A program made the translations under genes and the position numbers. 64,000 bases of DNA from Sulfurimonas sp. HSL3-7 (GTDB lineage Bacteria > Campylobacterota > Campylobacteria > Campylobacterales > Sulfurimonadaceae), in the NCBI RefSeq assembly GCF_039645985.1, contig NZ_CP147919.1, positions 2,356,001 through 2,420,000 of the forward strand. The letters are read 5' to 3'. The notes under the pieces are model-generated. The model did no database searches, was not told the DNA's origin, and saw nothing but the letters and a program-made list of their open reading frames with translations. Position 1 is the stretch's first letter; each line of letters starts with the position of its first letter. Of the stretch, positions 19,662 through 29,214 are shown one piece after another.

Positions 19662-19667
19662 AATATA
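19662..19667 (-). promoter_or_regulatory. Candidate -10 element for the nuo operon
   Basis: The minus strand reads TATATT here, about 95 bases upstream of the nuoA start, inside an A+T-rich stretch. No good -35 is seen at 16-18 bases, which is common in Campylobacterota. It is the best -10 match I find in the nuoA upstream region, but assignment is tentative. Confidence 0.3.
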
Positions 19668-19772
19668 ACCTAAAGTGCTTTAAGCTACGTTTTTTGCAAT
19701 TTTAAATTTAAACGATGTGCTACGAAGGGTTACATGAAGAAATAGCATGAAAAAGTGGATGTTGATATTGGT

Positions 19773-19837
19773 AACAGATCTGAAGTCGATAATTAGATCT
19801 GTTTAAAGCAGATGTTACCCAAGGGGACAGGCCTTGG
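19773..19837. repeat. Two inverted repeats between AAA+ gene and nuoA
   Basis: Arms AACAGATCT (19773-19781) and AGATCTGTT (19795-19803) are a perfect 9-base inverted repeat with a 13-base gap. A second hairpin has CCAAGG (19819-19824) and CCTTGG (19832-19837). They lie just past the stop of the AAA+ ATPase gene. Neither is followed by a T-run on the minus strand, so they are not obvious intrinsic terminators; they could be regulatory sites or mRNA 3' structures. Confidence 0.45.
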
Positions 19838-19845
19838 CGGACCTT

Positions 19846-21579
19846 TTAACTCAGAAAGCCCATTGATTTTTCCGAATCAAAATTCCCTCTCTTCTCTTTT
19901 TCGATCTCATGCTTAAAAGTCGCCATCGTAAAAAGCGGTTCATCCTGCGTTGCCACGGCATAGGCACAATTTTTGACGATCAGGTTGATCTGACCGCCGC
20001 TAAGATCATAACTGCTGAGCTTTTCGATATCGAAACCCTCCTCATACGGCGCATTCTCCGGCAGCATTTTTTGCCACAACCTTACACGCTGCTCTCTGTT
20101 CGGACGTTTGAACTCGATCTTGTAGTTAAAACGGCGTGAAAAAGCGACATCGATATTTTCAAGTAGATTCGTTGTCGCGATCAATATCCCTTCGAACTGC
20201 TCGATCTGTTCCAAAAAGATATTCTGCATCTGATTATGCATCTGTTCGGCCCCGCCGCCGGGTCCGCTTGAACGCGCGCTTAAAAACTGATCCGCTTCGT
20301 TGAGCAGGAGAATAGGCTCCGTTTTGGTCTTTGCACTCAGGTCCCTGAAGGTGTCAAAGATCTTGCGGACGTTCTTTTCACTCTCACCCACATACATCGA
20401 CAGGATCTTCGAACAGTCAAAAGCAAGGACCTGGCGTTTAAGAGAACGTGCCAGAGAGTACGAAGTCATCGTCTTGCCGGTACCCGGAGGGCCGTAAAAG
20501 ATGATACGGGCATCCAGGCCGCTCTTCTTCTTTTTGATCCCCCATTCGATCAGACGTGAGACGACCTCTTTGTCCATCTGACGCATCAGGTTCTGCAGGG
20601 TCTCTTCCGTCTTCGGGTTAAGCACCACATCATCAAGCGAATATTCCGGTTCGATCAGTTCGAAAATATCCTGATCTTTGATCGCCATCTCCATTTTGAG
20701 CTTATGCACTTTTTTCTTTTTCTGCGGATGCATAATCGACTGGACGACATCCTCGACCAGGTAGAAAGCGCGAGAGATACCGCCGAAAGGATTAAGCATC
20801 TCCTCATAATCGATGATCTCCCCGCTGAGCAGCGCCGACCCCTCCTCCAACAGAGAACGGTTCTTGATACGGTCGTACTCGTCCAGAGAGATCAGGTCGA
20901 TCAGTGCGTTCATCTCCCGCAGGGAGGAGTCTCCTGCATTGTACTCCTCTTTGAGAAGGGCGAGGAAGATGACCTGCTCTTTATCATCAAGCTTTTTCTG
21001 TTTAAAGAACTTGTCAAGGACCACATCTTTGGTTGTCTGTGCGACACGCTCTTCGATCCGTTTCTCTAGCAGTTCCAGTTTGGCGCGGACCCGGTTGATC
21101 CCCAGAGAGTGTTCATGTACGTTCTGACGGATCACACTGATCTTCTGATAGAGCTCAATACGGAAAAACTGGTCTTGCAGATATTCCAGATGATCCTCAT
21201 ACGGCTTGACCTCAGGAAGGTTCATCTCAAACGACCCCTCTTCGAGCAGACGCAGAAATGACGGTGTCAGGGCAATTGCGGTATTGAGCAGTTCCAGTTC
21301 GGTCACCTCGCTTATCTTCATAGGGGTAAAGCTGTGCTGTGTCACCCAGCCGAGTTCAAGCAAAGTCTTGATCAGTCCAAGATGCTGGATATAACTGTAG
21401 TTCTCTTCACCGTAGAGGGATTGAAGAATATCGACGACCAGCATATCTTCATTGCCGCCGATAAACTTCTGGGTTAAAAGCTGCAACACTTTCGCCTCTT
21501 CTTCACCGCATTTCAGCTGATTGTAGACCTCTGAGGCGGTCACCTCTTTTGCTTCTAAAAAATCTATTAGATATTTCAA
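19846..21579 (-). CDS. AAA+ ATPase, stand-alone, function unknown
   Basis: A 577-residue protein. The N-terminal 300 or so residues are helical and unassigned. The C-terminal AAA domain has Walker A GPPGTGKT (363-370), followed by a FtsH/VPS4-type pore-like region, a Walker B of LLLNEADQF in which the usual Asp is Asn427, a sensor segment ILIATTNLLENID and arginine-finger region FSRRFNYKIEF. The NEAD form of Walker B recurs in a subgroup of AAA proteins, so it is not necessarily inactive. A Gly-rich SSGPGGGAEQ loop follows Walker B. It is a single gene with its own upstream region, and its substrate is unknown. Confidence 0.85.
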   Translation of the reverse strand: MKYLIDFLEAKEVTASEVYNQLKCGEEEAKVLQLLTQKFIGGNEDMLVVDILQSLYGEENYSYIQHLGLIKTLLELGWVTQHSFTPMKISEVTELELLNTAIALTPSFLRLLEEGSFEMNLPEVKPYEDHLEYLQDQFFRIELYQKISVIRQNVHEHSLGINRVRAKLELLEKRIEERVAQTTKDVVLDKFFKQKKLDDKEQVIFLALLKEEYNAGDSSLREMNALIDLISLDEYDRIKNRSLLEEGSALLSGEIIDYEEMLNPFGGISRAFYLVEDVVQSIMHPQKKKKVHKLKMEMAIKDQDIFELIEPEYSLDDVVLNPKTEETLQNLMRQMDKEVVSRLIEWGIKKKKSGLDARIIFYGPPGTGKTMTSYSLARSLKRQVLAFDCSKILSMYVGESEKNVRKIFDTFRDLSAKTKTEPILLLNEADQFLSARSSGPGGGAEQMHNQMQNIFLEQIEQFEGILIATTNLLENIDVAFSRRFNYKIEFKRPNREQRVRLWQKMLPENAPYEEGFDIEKLSSYDLSGGQINLIVKNCAYAVATQDEPLFTMATFKHEIEKEKRGNFDSEKSMGFLS

Positions 21580-21738
21580 TAAAACCTCTGTATATATATA
21601 ATTATGATTGAATTATAGCGATTTATTGATTTTCTAATATTCGAGAGAAAAACAGCGGCATAAATTTAGTTTTAAATAAGCTGGGGGAAAACCTGTTTTT
21701 CAAACCTTTGAAAGGCCGAAAACCGGCTTTAACTGCGT

Positions 21739-23301
21739 TCAGACTTGCTCCTGATGCGCCTCTTTTATTTTACGTTTCAGGACTTTTCCGGTTGCCGTTT
21801 TCGGCAGTTCATCAACGATCACCACGCTTTTAGGCACTTTAAAATTTGCCAGCACCGCTTTAAGATCTTTTTTGATGCTATTAGGTACAACGACCTGCCG
21901 GTCCGCATCATCTTCAAGCTCGACATAGGCAACAGGGACTTCGCCGCTGTGCGGGTCTTTCACCCCGATCACGGCACCCAGCCTGATGTAGGGGAGTTTC
22001 ATCAGCTCCTCTTCGATCTGCCGCGGATAGATGTTGATCCCTTTGGAGATGATAAGGTCTTTCATCCTATCGACGATATAGAGGTAGCCGTCACTGTCCA
22101 TCTTGCCAAGGTCACCTGTGCGGAGCCAACCGTTAATGATCGTCTCTTCGGTGGACTCAGGGCGGTTAAGATAGCCAAGCATCACATTGTCCCCTTTGAC
22201 TATGATCTCGCCTATCTGTCCGAGCGGCACTTCGAGCATCTCATCGTCTACCACTTTCACCATGTAGCCGTCAAGCGGGGTCCCGATGGACATCGGCTTT
22301 TGCTGCTCCATCGGGTTGACCGAGACAACAGGAGAGCACTCACTCAGACCATACCCTTCGAGCATTATGGCGCGTCTGAAGAGCCTGTTGAACCGGTTAA
22401 GCGTATCCTCGCTCAAGGCCGATGCACCCGAAATAAAGACCCGGATGCTGTTAAACCACATAAAATACCACGGCAATTTGGCGCGGATAAGCGCGTTGTA
22501 GATATCGGGAACGCCCATAAAAACCGTCACCCGCTTCAGAAGCGTCTGTTTGATGATATTGCTGAAGGGCAGCAGTTTTGGAATGATGACAAACGAGCTT
22601 CGGGTGTAAAATGGCAGCATCAGCATAACTGTAAACGTGAAGGCGTGGAACATCGGCAGGTAGACGATAAAACGGTCTTTGTGCGTTACCCTGAAACGTT
22701 CCGAACCGCTGACCATATTGGAGAAGAGGTTACGATAACTCATCATCGCCCCCTTTGGGTGACCGGTCGTTCCCGAGGTATAGAAGATGATCGCCATATC
22801 ATCAAGCTTTGACAGCCCTCGGCTCTCCTCGCCGTGGCGGTGGGTCTCAAGGATCTCATCGAAGACAATATTGCTTGAATCCAGTACCGGTGCTTCGTCG
22901 ATCCAGACCACTTTCTCGATCTTTGTTTCCGCAGCGAGCTTTTTGACCTCACTGCCAAACTGCTGCGAGGTTATCAGCATCTTTGCTTCAGAATCGTTCA
23001 AGATATACGCGAACTCGTTTGCTTTGAGCATGTTGTTGATCGGCACGACCACCGCGCCGATCTTGGTCGCCGCATAGACACTGATGACAAACTCTTCGCT
23101 GTTTGGCGCGATCAACGCAATCCTGTCGCCTACACCGATACCCGCTATCTCCAAAAAACGGGCAAATGCATCCACTTTATGTAGAAACTCTCTATAACTT
23201 ACTTTACGCTCTTCAATAAATATAGCCGTCTTTCGGGGCGCGGCTTCGGCGGCTGCTTCAAGCATGTCATAGAAGTTTTGGTAAGGGTAGGTCAGTTGCA
23301 T
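21739..23301 (-). CDS. Long-chain acyl-CoA ligase (FadD-like AMP-binding enzyme)
   Basis: A 520-residue member of the acyl-adenylate-forming family that activates a carboxylic acid with ATP and then CoA. Motifs: YTSGTTGHPKG (P-loop, about 190), YGLSECSPVV, the hinge GWLRTGDLG...DRMKDLIISKG, and the catalytic C-terminal Lys in PKTATGKVLKRK. Long-chain fatty acids are the likeliest substrate because two FadL-type porins and a surface lipase lie within 8 kb. The family also includes aryl and medium-chain ligases, so specificity is inferred. Start has AAGGA upstream. Confidence 0.85.
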   Translation of the reverse strand: MQLTYPYQNFYDMLEAAAEAAPRKTAIFIEERKVSYREFLHKVDAFARFLEIAGIGVGDRIALIAPNSEEFVISVYAATKIGAVVVPINNMLKANEFAYILNDSEAKMLITSQQFGSEVKKLAAETKIEKVVWIDEAPVLDSSNIVFDEILETHRHGEESRGLSKLDDMAIIFYTSGTTGHPKGAMMSYRNLFSNMVSGSERFRVTHKDRFIVYLPMFHAFTFTVMLMLPFYTRSSFVIIPKLLPFSNIIKQTLLKRVTVFMGVPDIYNALIRAKLPWYFMWFNSIRVFISGASALSEDTLNRFNRLFRRAIMLEGYGLSECSPVVSVNPMEQQKPMSIGTPLDGYMVKVVDDEMLEVPLGQIGEIIVKGDNVMLGYLNRPESTEETIINGWLRTGDLGKMDSDGYLYIVDRMKDLIISKGINIYPRQIEEELMKLPYIRLGAVIGVKDPHSGEVPVAYVELEDDADRQVVVPNSIKKDLKAVLANFKVPKSVVIVDELPKTATGKVLKRKIKEAHQEQV

Positions 23302-23330
23302 TGCGTTCCTTGAAAAAGTTTCATCTTCGA

Positions 23331-23359
23331 AATATAAAGTGATCTATTCTTATCTGCAA
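23331..23359 (-). promoter_or_regulatory. Sigma-70-type promoter of the acyl-CoA ligase gene
   Basis: On the minus strand TTGCAG (complement of 23354-23359) and TATATT (complement of 23331-23336) are 17 bases apart, about 30 bases upstream of the start codon at 23301. Both boxes and the spacing are close to consensus. Confidence 0.5.
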
Positions 23360-23481
23360 ACATTGATCATGTTTTTTTATTGTATCAGAAATAAGCATAG
23401 CTTGATGCCTTGTGTCAGCATCAGATTCTCATGCCATTTCACCTGGTAACAGATACCCGTAATTACACTATAAAAGCGGAG

Positions 23482-26070
23482 CTATCGGTCGCTACCCTTC
23501 GTACCCCTGTTTTTTCGGTAGTAACGCAGTACCGCCATCTTGACAAGATCATTGAAGATAAACCAGACAAACGCATATCCCCACATACCCATCGCCCATC
23601 CCCACCCTATGGGGTGCATCAGGCCGAAACCGTAGACCCCGATCAACGTACCGGCTAAGGCACTGACGAAGGATGCCGACAGCAATTTCCATGAGGGAAG
23701 CGGCTGTTTGAAAAACCAGTCGTCAATACGGGTGTTGAAGATGGTGCCGTGACCGGCGATGACCAGTTTGACGAAGAAAATGGACTGCATTAGTTCAAGC
23801 GGAAGGTGCATTAGGGACATTAAAAGCCAGAAAAGTCCGAAGGAGGAGAGGACACCGGCAATACCTAACCACGAAGAGAGAACAAGGATCTCCTTCATAT
23901 CCCATTTTACGGGCTTTTGTCGCACTTTCGTATTGTCATAAGCTATGGTCAGTATCGGGATATCGTTAAGAAGGGCCAAAAAGATGATCATCAACGCCGT
24001 GATCGGATAGAACTGAAAAATCACGATTGCCAGGGTCATAAAAATGATCACCCGTATCGTTTCGGCAATCCTGTAGATCGCATAGCTTTTCATCCGCTCA
24101 AAGGTGATGCGTGCAATATTAACGGCGTCGACAATGACGTGAAGCCCCGGTGCCATCAGGACGATATCTGCGGCCGCTCTCGCCGCATCAGTCGCCCCGC
24201 TGACGGCGATCCCGCAGTCGGCCTTTTTCAGTGCGGGCGCGTCGTTGACCCCGTCGCCCGTCATCCCGACGATGTGACCCGCCTTTTGCAGTTCATCTAC
24301 GATAAAATACTTATCCTCCGGGTAGACCTGTGCAAAACCGTCCGCCTTTTCGATCATTGCAATGATCTCGGATTCGTGTTTTTTGACACTCCCTTTGGGA
24401 AGCTCGACGGCATAAAGCTGTTTCTCGACTTCGGAGACGATCCCCGCCACCAGCGAGGCGGTCTCCTCTTCGCTTGCCTCCGGCCGCATCTTCCTGGCCA
24501 TCGCTTCGGAAAGGACTTTTGAAAGGATCAGGTACTCTTCGATGCTTTCGCCTTTGAGCTCGCGCACATCCTCTATCTTATCTCCTATCTTCAGCAGATC
24601 AGCGATATAGGCTGCCACGGCGATATTGTCGCCGGTGACCATCTTGACATCCACCCCTTTTTCTTCCGCATCAGCAATCGCCTCTTTGGAGTCATCACGC
24701 GGCGGATTATAGAGCGGGACAAGCCCTGCAAACCGGTATACTTCTTCCCCGTCTGTCCGGTACGCCACCCCCAGCGTCCGGAAACCTTTGTGTGCAAATT
24801 CTGCTACCACTTCATACGCAGCGGCCTTGTCAAAGTTTCTGTCATTGCACAACTCGATGACCACCTGCGGCGCACCTTTGGTAACGGTCAGTCCACTCCC
24901 GTCGACATTGACGGTCATCACAGCTTCGGTACGTTTGACCACCGGGTCGAAAGGGAGATACTTTCCAAGAGTATAGCCCGAAAGCTTCTCGTAGAGGCCC
25001 AGATCTTTCAGATAGGCAAAAATAGGTGTCTCTATCGGATCACTGTTTTCTTCTTTGCAGGCCAGGGCGGCGTAGAGAAGCAGTGTGTCCGCATTTTCAA
25101 GCCCGACAACGTACGGTTCGGAGATTTCCATTTTGTTCTGCGTCAGCGTCCCGGTTTTGTCCGAGCAGAGCACATCCATGCCGGCCAGTTCTTCGATTGC
25201 CGCCAGATGACTGACTATCGCCTCTTTTCTGGCAAGTATCGATCCCCCTACTGCCATTGTCACGGTCAGTACCGCCGGCATCGCCACCGGTATGGCCGAT
25301 ATCATCAGAACCAGTGCAAAGACCAGCAGCTCCAGTGTCGGTTCATGCCGATAGAGGCCGACAGCGATGATGACCGTAATCATCACAACAGTAAGAACGA
25401 TCAGAAAATTGCCGACAGTCAAAACCATTTTCTGAAAATGGCTGTGCTCCTCTCTCTGGGCTTTGGCCACCAGTGCAACCGTCTTACCGAAATAGGTATC
25501 CTTCCCTGTTGCCGTAACGACCGCTCGCATCTCCCCCTGTTTGACGACTGCATTGGCGTAGACCTCCTCGCCGGCTTCACGCTGAACCGGCAGGGATTCC
25601 CCGGTCAATGCTGCCTGGTCTACGGAGAGGAACTCCCCGCCGCCGGTCAGCCTGGCGTCCGCGGGAATGATATTGCCGATGGTGAGTTTGATGATATCGT
25701 CCGGGACGAGTTCACGCGAGGGGAGCTGCACCCATCGGCCGTCACGCAGCACCAAAGCTGTGCGCGCCAGCTTCTGCTTCAGTACCCGGATGGCATTCAG
25801 CGCTTTCGACTCCTGGTAGTAATCGACGCCGCTGTTGACCAGCAGCAGGATCATGATGATCGTGAAGTCATCCCACCGCTGCGCAAATGCCGAAAGCAGG
25901 GCCGCCGCTTCGATCATCCACGGGATCGGACCCCAGAAGCGACGGAACAAACGATGCCATTTCGACTCCTCTCTTTCGCTTATCTCATTGTAGCCGTGCC
26001 GTTTCAGCCCTTCTTCTGCCTGCTCGCTGCTGAGCCCTCCATCCATCTGAAAACTATGTTCGTCCCTCAT
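23482..26070 (-). CDS. P3A-type plasma-membrane H+-ATPase
   Basis: An 862-residue P-type ATPase closest in pattern to fungal, plant and archaeal proton pumps. The M4 motif is AIPVAMPAV, the phosphorylation site CSDKTGTLTQNK (Asp304), the actuator ALTGESLPV, the hinge GDGVNDAPALKKADCGIAVSGATDAA, the last typical of P3A. Around ten membrane helices. It would export protons at the expense of ATP, supporting pH homeostasis. It lacks a long autoinhibitory C-terminal domain; the tail is short and basic. It stands between the acyl-CoA ligase and a FadL gene but has its own promoter, so functional linkage to lipid use is not implied. Confidence 0.9.
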   Translation of the reverse strand: MRDEHSFQMDGGLSSEQAEEGLKRHGYNEISEREESKWHRLFRRFWGPIPWMIEAAALLSAFAQRWDDFTIIMILLLVNSGVDYYQESKALNAIRVLKQKLARTALVLRDGRWVQLPSRELVPDDIIKLTIGNIIPADARLTGGGEFLSVDQAALTGESLPVQREAGEEVYANAVVKQGEMRAVVTATGKDTYFGKTVALVAKAQREEHSHFQKMVLTVGNFLIVLTVVMITVIIAVGLYRHEPTLELLVFALVLMISAIPVAMPAVLTVTMAVGGSILARKEAIVSHLAAIEELAGMDVLCSDKTGTLTQNKMEISEPYVVGLENADTLLLYAALACKEENSDPIETPIFAYLKDLGLYEKLSGYTLGKYLPFDPVVKRTEAVMTVNVDGSGLTVTKGAPQVVIELCNDRNFDKAAAYEVVAEFAHKGFRTLGVAYRTDGEEVYRFAGLVPLYNPPRDDSKEAIADAEEKGVDVKMVTGDNIAVAAYIADLLKIGDKIEDVRELKGESIEEYLILSKVLSEAMARKMRPEASEEETASLVAGIVSEVEKQLYAVELPKGSVKKHESEIIAMIEKADGFAQVYPEDKYFIVDELQKAGHIVGMTGDGVNDAPALKKADCGIAVSGATDAARAAADIVLMAPGLHVIVDAVNIARITFERMKSYAIYRIAETIRVIIFMTLAIVIFQFYPITALMIIFLALLNDIPILTIAYDNTKVRQKPVKWDMKEILVLSSWLGIAGVLSSFGLFWLLMSLMHLPLELMQSIFFVKLVIAGHGTIFNTRIDDWFFKQPLPSWKLLSASFVSALAGTLIGVYGFGLMHPIGWGWAMGMWGYAFVWFIFNDLVKMAVLRYYRKNRGTKGSDR

Positions 26071-26392
26071 CCCGTCTCCTTTGATGATCTATCATCTCGT
26101 AGGATACTGCAATCCACTAGCTGTCTCTTTTTTATCTGTGACGAAAGAGACCAATGCTGTGTATTTTGACGCTGTTAGATTATAACACTTTGTTGACGAC
26201 AAGTATCAAACAGTGTGCTGTTTTCGCTGCAGACTCATCTGTAAACAACAATTCGGTTTGGCTGAGCATACACGGTATTGGACTAAAAGTGGCAGTTTCT
26301 ATTCTGATACGTCCGCGATCAATACAGGAGAAGGAATTTGGAGGAGTTATAACGCAGGCAACTGCCCGCAAAGGGGCAACTGCAAAGAGAAT
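26071..26392. other. Gene-free spacer upstream of H+-ATPase
   Basis: About 320 bases with no supportable gene. It holds a good minus-strand promoter for the ATPase. Near 26356-26382 the octamer GCAACTGC occurs twice and TGCCC / GGGCA arms can pair; there is no T-run, so a terminator for the FadL gene is not clear. Confidence 0.5.
26179..26209 (-). promoter_or_regulatory. Promoter of the H+-ATPase gene
   Basis: A perfect TATAAT (complement of 26179-26184) with TTGATA (complement of 26204-26209) 19 bases upstream on the minus strand. The expected transcript start is about 100 bases before the coding start at 26070, leaving a moderate leader. Confidence 0.55.
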
Positions 26393-27589
26393 TTAAAATC
26401 TGTAGCCCAGCCCGACGCTGACCAGAAGGGCGCTTGAACCGCTGAATGTCCCATCTATCGTATCACTTGAAACGGTTCTGTCTTCTTTGGCATCATATAA
26501 AACGGCCGCACCGATATCGAACGCATCATTGACGGCCCAGCGTATACCGCCCGAAAAGATAATGGCATTGCTGTCCGGAAGTTCGAATCCAAGTGTCTTC
26601 TCCGGAACCGGCGTCTCATCATATGCCAGCCCCAGCATCAGATCAAAATAATCATCCAGTTCCTGCGTCAGACCCAGGCGGACGGTGTTTGTATCTTCCC
26701 AGCTTTTATCAGCAGGCTGCCCTGGCAACGTACCAAAAGCAGGGATCTTAATATTTAACTCGTCATACGCTGACCAGAATGCTCTTTCATAGACAAGCTC
26801 TAAATTTGTGCTGTCTGTCACATCGACATCTGTGGCAATAGTCAACACAGCAGGTAACGGCACTGTCACCGAAGCAGGAGTGGTCATAGTACCATAGGTA
26901 GGGTGGGTAAATGTATCGCCCCCTTCTTCCGTCAAATCGACATTGGAACGGTAGGTTAGCGCCATACCCCAACTCTCGTACGGTTTGTAGGAAAGCGCCA
27001 GGTTGTACCCCAGATCCCAGCTATTGCCCTCTAAATCAAGTCCTCCCCCTTCAGATGAAGTTTTAATAATGCCTTCAGAATAGACGAAACGGGCACCGAC
27101 AGCGATAGCAAGATTGTCCATGATCCTATATGAAAGGGTAGGATTCACCTCGATCACTTTCAGCGTGAACTCTTCTGCAAATGCAGCTTCAACCCCGCTA
27201 GGCCAGCGCTTGGAAAGCCCTGCCGGTGCATTGACAGAAAGACCAAGTCTAAAATCCTCATTTTCATCAAGAGGTGTGCTAACAACATAGATCTGCGGGA
27301 TAACGAAGTCTTCCGATGCACTCTCTGCCGTATGATCTTCAGAGCCGCCTACTGATCCGCTGAACTCGATCGGATTAAGGTGAATATACATCGCATTCAA
27401 CTCAAGATGCTTGTCCGAACTCATAAAAGCCATGTTCGCAGGGTTGTAATACGCGGCGTCCGCAGCAGATGTATTGGACACATACGCACCGGAAAGTGCC
27501 GTCGAGTTCAGCGACTGCTCCGGGATCTTGTATCCAGATGCCATAAGTGATGTTGCAGCGACTGCTGAGACAACTAGTAGTTTTTTCAT
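26393..27589 (-). CDS. FadL/OmpP1/TodX-family outer-membrane transporter, copy 1
   Basis: A 398-residue outer-membrane beta-barrel with a signal peptide (MKKLLVVSAVAATSLMASG). The mature N-terminus YKIPEQSLNSTALSGAYVSN and the DAAYYNPANMAF motif match the FadL family, which carries long-chain fatty acids or other hydrophobic compounds across the outer membrane. The C-terminus ends with alternating hydrophobic residues and Phe (SVGLGYRF), as outer-membrane proteins do for assembly. Start has AGGAG. It is divergent from a second FadL gene 300 bases away. Confidence 0.9.
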   Translation of the reverse strand: MKKLLVVSAVAATSLMASGYKIPEQSLNSTALSGAYVSNTSAADAAYYNPANMAFMSSDKHLELNAMYIHLNPIEFSGSVGGSEDHTAESASEDFVIPQIYVVSTPLDENEDFRLGLSVNAPAGLSKRWPSGVEAAFAEEFTLKVIEVNPTLSYRIMDNLAIAVGARFVYSEGIIKTSSEGGGLDLEGNSWDLGYNLALSYKPYESWGMALTYRSNVDLTEEGGDTFTHPTYGTMTTPASVTVPLPAVLTIATDVDVTDSTNLELVYERAFWSAYDELNIKIPAFGTLPGQPADKSWEDTNTVRLGLTQELDDYFDLMLGLAYDETPVPEKTLGFELPDSNAIIFSGGIRWAVNDAFDIGAAVLYDAKEDRTVSSDTIDGTFSGSSALLVSVGLGYRF

Positions 27590-27847
27590 TTATTCTCCTG
27601 ATTTCGTTTCAAACATTTTTTGCTTAAACTCTTTGCAAACACGCTTTTCTTTCAAGGGAAGCGTTAGTCGCTCCATTTTGCCATAGATGCTTTATAGCTT
27701 TCATTAATAGGTATTGTTTTCCATACTAAAAGGCTGATATGTTGCGAAAACACCGTGATACAGGACAGTCCGGCATCACATGATGCCCTTAATGAACGAA
27801 AATAGTTTAAAGCTATGATATTTAGCTGATTTTAATAGCTTCCTCTT

Positions 27848-27853
27848 TATAGT
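27848..27853 (+). promoter_or_regulatory. Candidate -10 for FadL copy 2 / lipase operon
   Basis: TATAGT lies 33 bases before the FadL start at 27887 in A+T-rich DNA. No convincing -35 at standard spacing. The whole 27590-27886 spacer separates two divergent FadL genes and should carry both promoters; no further structure is clear. Confidence 0.35.
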
Positions 27854-27886
27854 AAACATTACTTACTTAATGATGGGAGTGCTGAA

Positions 27887-29206
27887 ATGCCTGTACTAAA
27901 TTCAAAAATCATACGCTCTTTCATAGCGGCCAGCATACTTGGTGCGGCCTTTGCACACGGTGCCGGTTTTGCTATTATCGAAAACGCTGCCTCGGGAATG
28001 GGTTCCGCCTTTTCTTCCGGCGGGGCAGCAGCTGAAGATGCTTCCACTATCTGGTTTAACCCGGCATCGATGACCCGCCTTAAAGGCCACAACGCGGTGG
28101 CAGCTGCGCACCTGATTGTCCCGAAGACCGATTTTACAGACACCGGTTCCACCTATGCGGACGGTACCCCGCTGAACGGTCCGAACTCCGAGGGCGGCAA
28201 AACGGCGCTGGTGCCAAATTTCTACTACACTGCCGGTATCACCGAATCTCTTTTTGCCGGGATCGGCATCAATTCTCCTTTCGGACTGGGAACCGAATAT
28301 GACGATGACTGGGTCGGCCGCTACCATGCAGTCGATACCGATCTGACAACCGTCAACATCAATCCGGCGATCGCCTACAAGATCGATGACCACTGGAGCG
28401 TCGGCGGCGGTGTCAGCCTGCAGTATGTCGATATCACTATGAGCAGCGCTGTCGATTTCGGAGCCCTGCTGGGTTCACCGGGATCTGCCGACGGGTTCGC
28501 CGAACTCAGCGGCGACAACAGCGAAGATCTCTCTTTCGGATGGAATATCGGCCTGTTATACAACCTGAACGAAGCGACACGTTTCTCACTTGCCTACCGT
28601 TCCGCTGTCAAACACCATGTCATCGGCGATGCGGATTTCACTGTTCCCGCCTCCGCCGCGCCTGTTGTCAGTACAGGCGCTTTCACGGACACAACCCTCT
28701 ATTCGGATGTCACCCTTCCGGCATCCGCATCGTTCAGTGCGTTTCACTCCCTCGATGAAAAGCTTGATCTGATGCTCGATATTCTCTGGACGCAGTGGAG
28801 CGTCTTCGATGAGCTGCGCATCAAATACGACAACCCGGAACAGCCCGACTCTGTCACGACGGAGAACTATCAGGACCAGTGGCGCGTTGCTTTAGGCGGC
28901 CGCTATCATCTCAACGACGATCTTCTTCTGCGCCTTGGTACGGCGTACGACCAAAAAGCGGTAAAAAGCAGCAAGTACCGCACCCCCCGCATTCCCGACA
29001 ACGACCGCCTCTGGGTCTCGCTCGGTCTGGGGTACAGACTTGCGAAAAACGTCAGTTTCGATCTCGGATACAGCCATCTTTTTGTCAACGATGCCTCCAG
29101 CGACAACACCTTTGAATCGAGCCAGTCTTCGATGAACCACACCCTCAAAGGCGATTATGATTCAAGTATCGACATCTTCAGTGCACAGCTGACAGTAAAT
29201 TTCTAG
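27887..29206 (+). CDS. FadL/OmpP1/TodX-family outer-membrane transporter, copy 2
   Basis: A 439-residue outer-membrane barrel. Signal peptide ends at about AHG; the mature start AGFAIIENAASGMGSAF and EDASTIWFNPASMTRL are the classic FadL hatch and NPA motif. The C-terminus ends QLTVNF. It is only distantly like the divergent copy, so the two probably take different substrates. A lipase gene follows after eight bases, in the same arrangement as fadL and volA of Vibrio cholerae, which points to uptake of fatty acids released from lipids. RBS GGGAG. Confidence 0.93.
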   Translation: MPVLNSKIIRSFIAASILGAAFAHGAGFAIIENAASGMGSAFSSGGAAAEDASTIWFNPASMTRLKGHNAVAAAHLIVPKTDFTDTGSTYADGTPLNGPNSEGGKTALVPNFYYTAGITESLFAGIGINSPFGLGTEYDDDWVGRYHAVDTDLTTVNINPAIAYKIDDHWSVGGGVSLQYVDITMSSAVDFGALLGSPGSADGFAELSGDNSEDLSFGWNIGLLYNLNEATRFSLAYRSAVKHHVIGDADFTVPASAAPVVSTGAFTDTTLYSDVTLPASASFSAFHSLDEKLDLMLDILWTQWSVFDELRIKYDNPEQPDSVTTENYQDQWRVALGGRYHLNDDLLLRLGTAYDQKAVKSSKYRTPRIPDNDRLWVSLGLGYRLAKNVSFDLGYSHLFVNDASSDNTFESSQSSMNHTLKGDYDSSIDIFSAQLTVNF

Positions 29207-29214
29207 GAGTCCTT

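Noticed and set aside
21715..21727. Terminator after the acyl-CoA ligase gene
   Set aside because: GCCG/CGGC arms can pair but the stem is only four bases and no T-run follows on the minus strand.
21745..22812. 355-residue plus-strand open frame
   Set aside because: Antisense shadow of the acyl-CoA ligase gene.
24790..26169. 459-residue plus-strand open frame
   Set aside because: Antisense to the H+-ATPase gene, Cys/His/Arg-rich, no recognisable domain.
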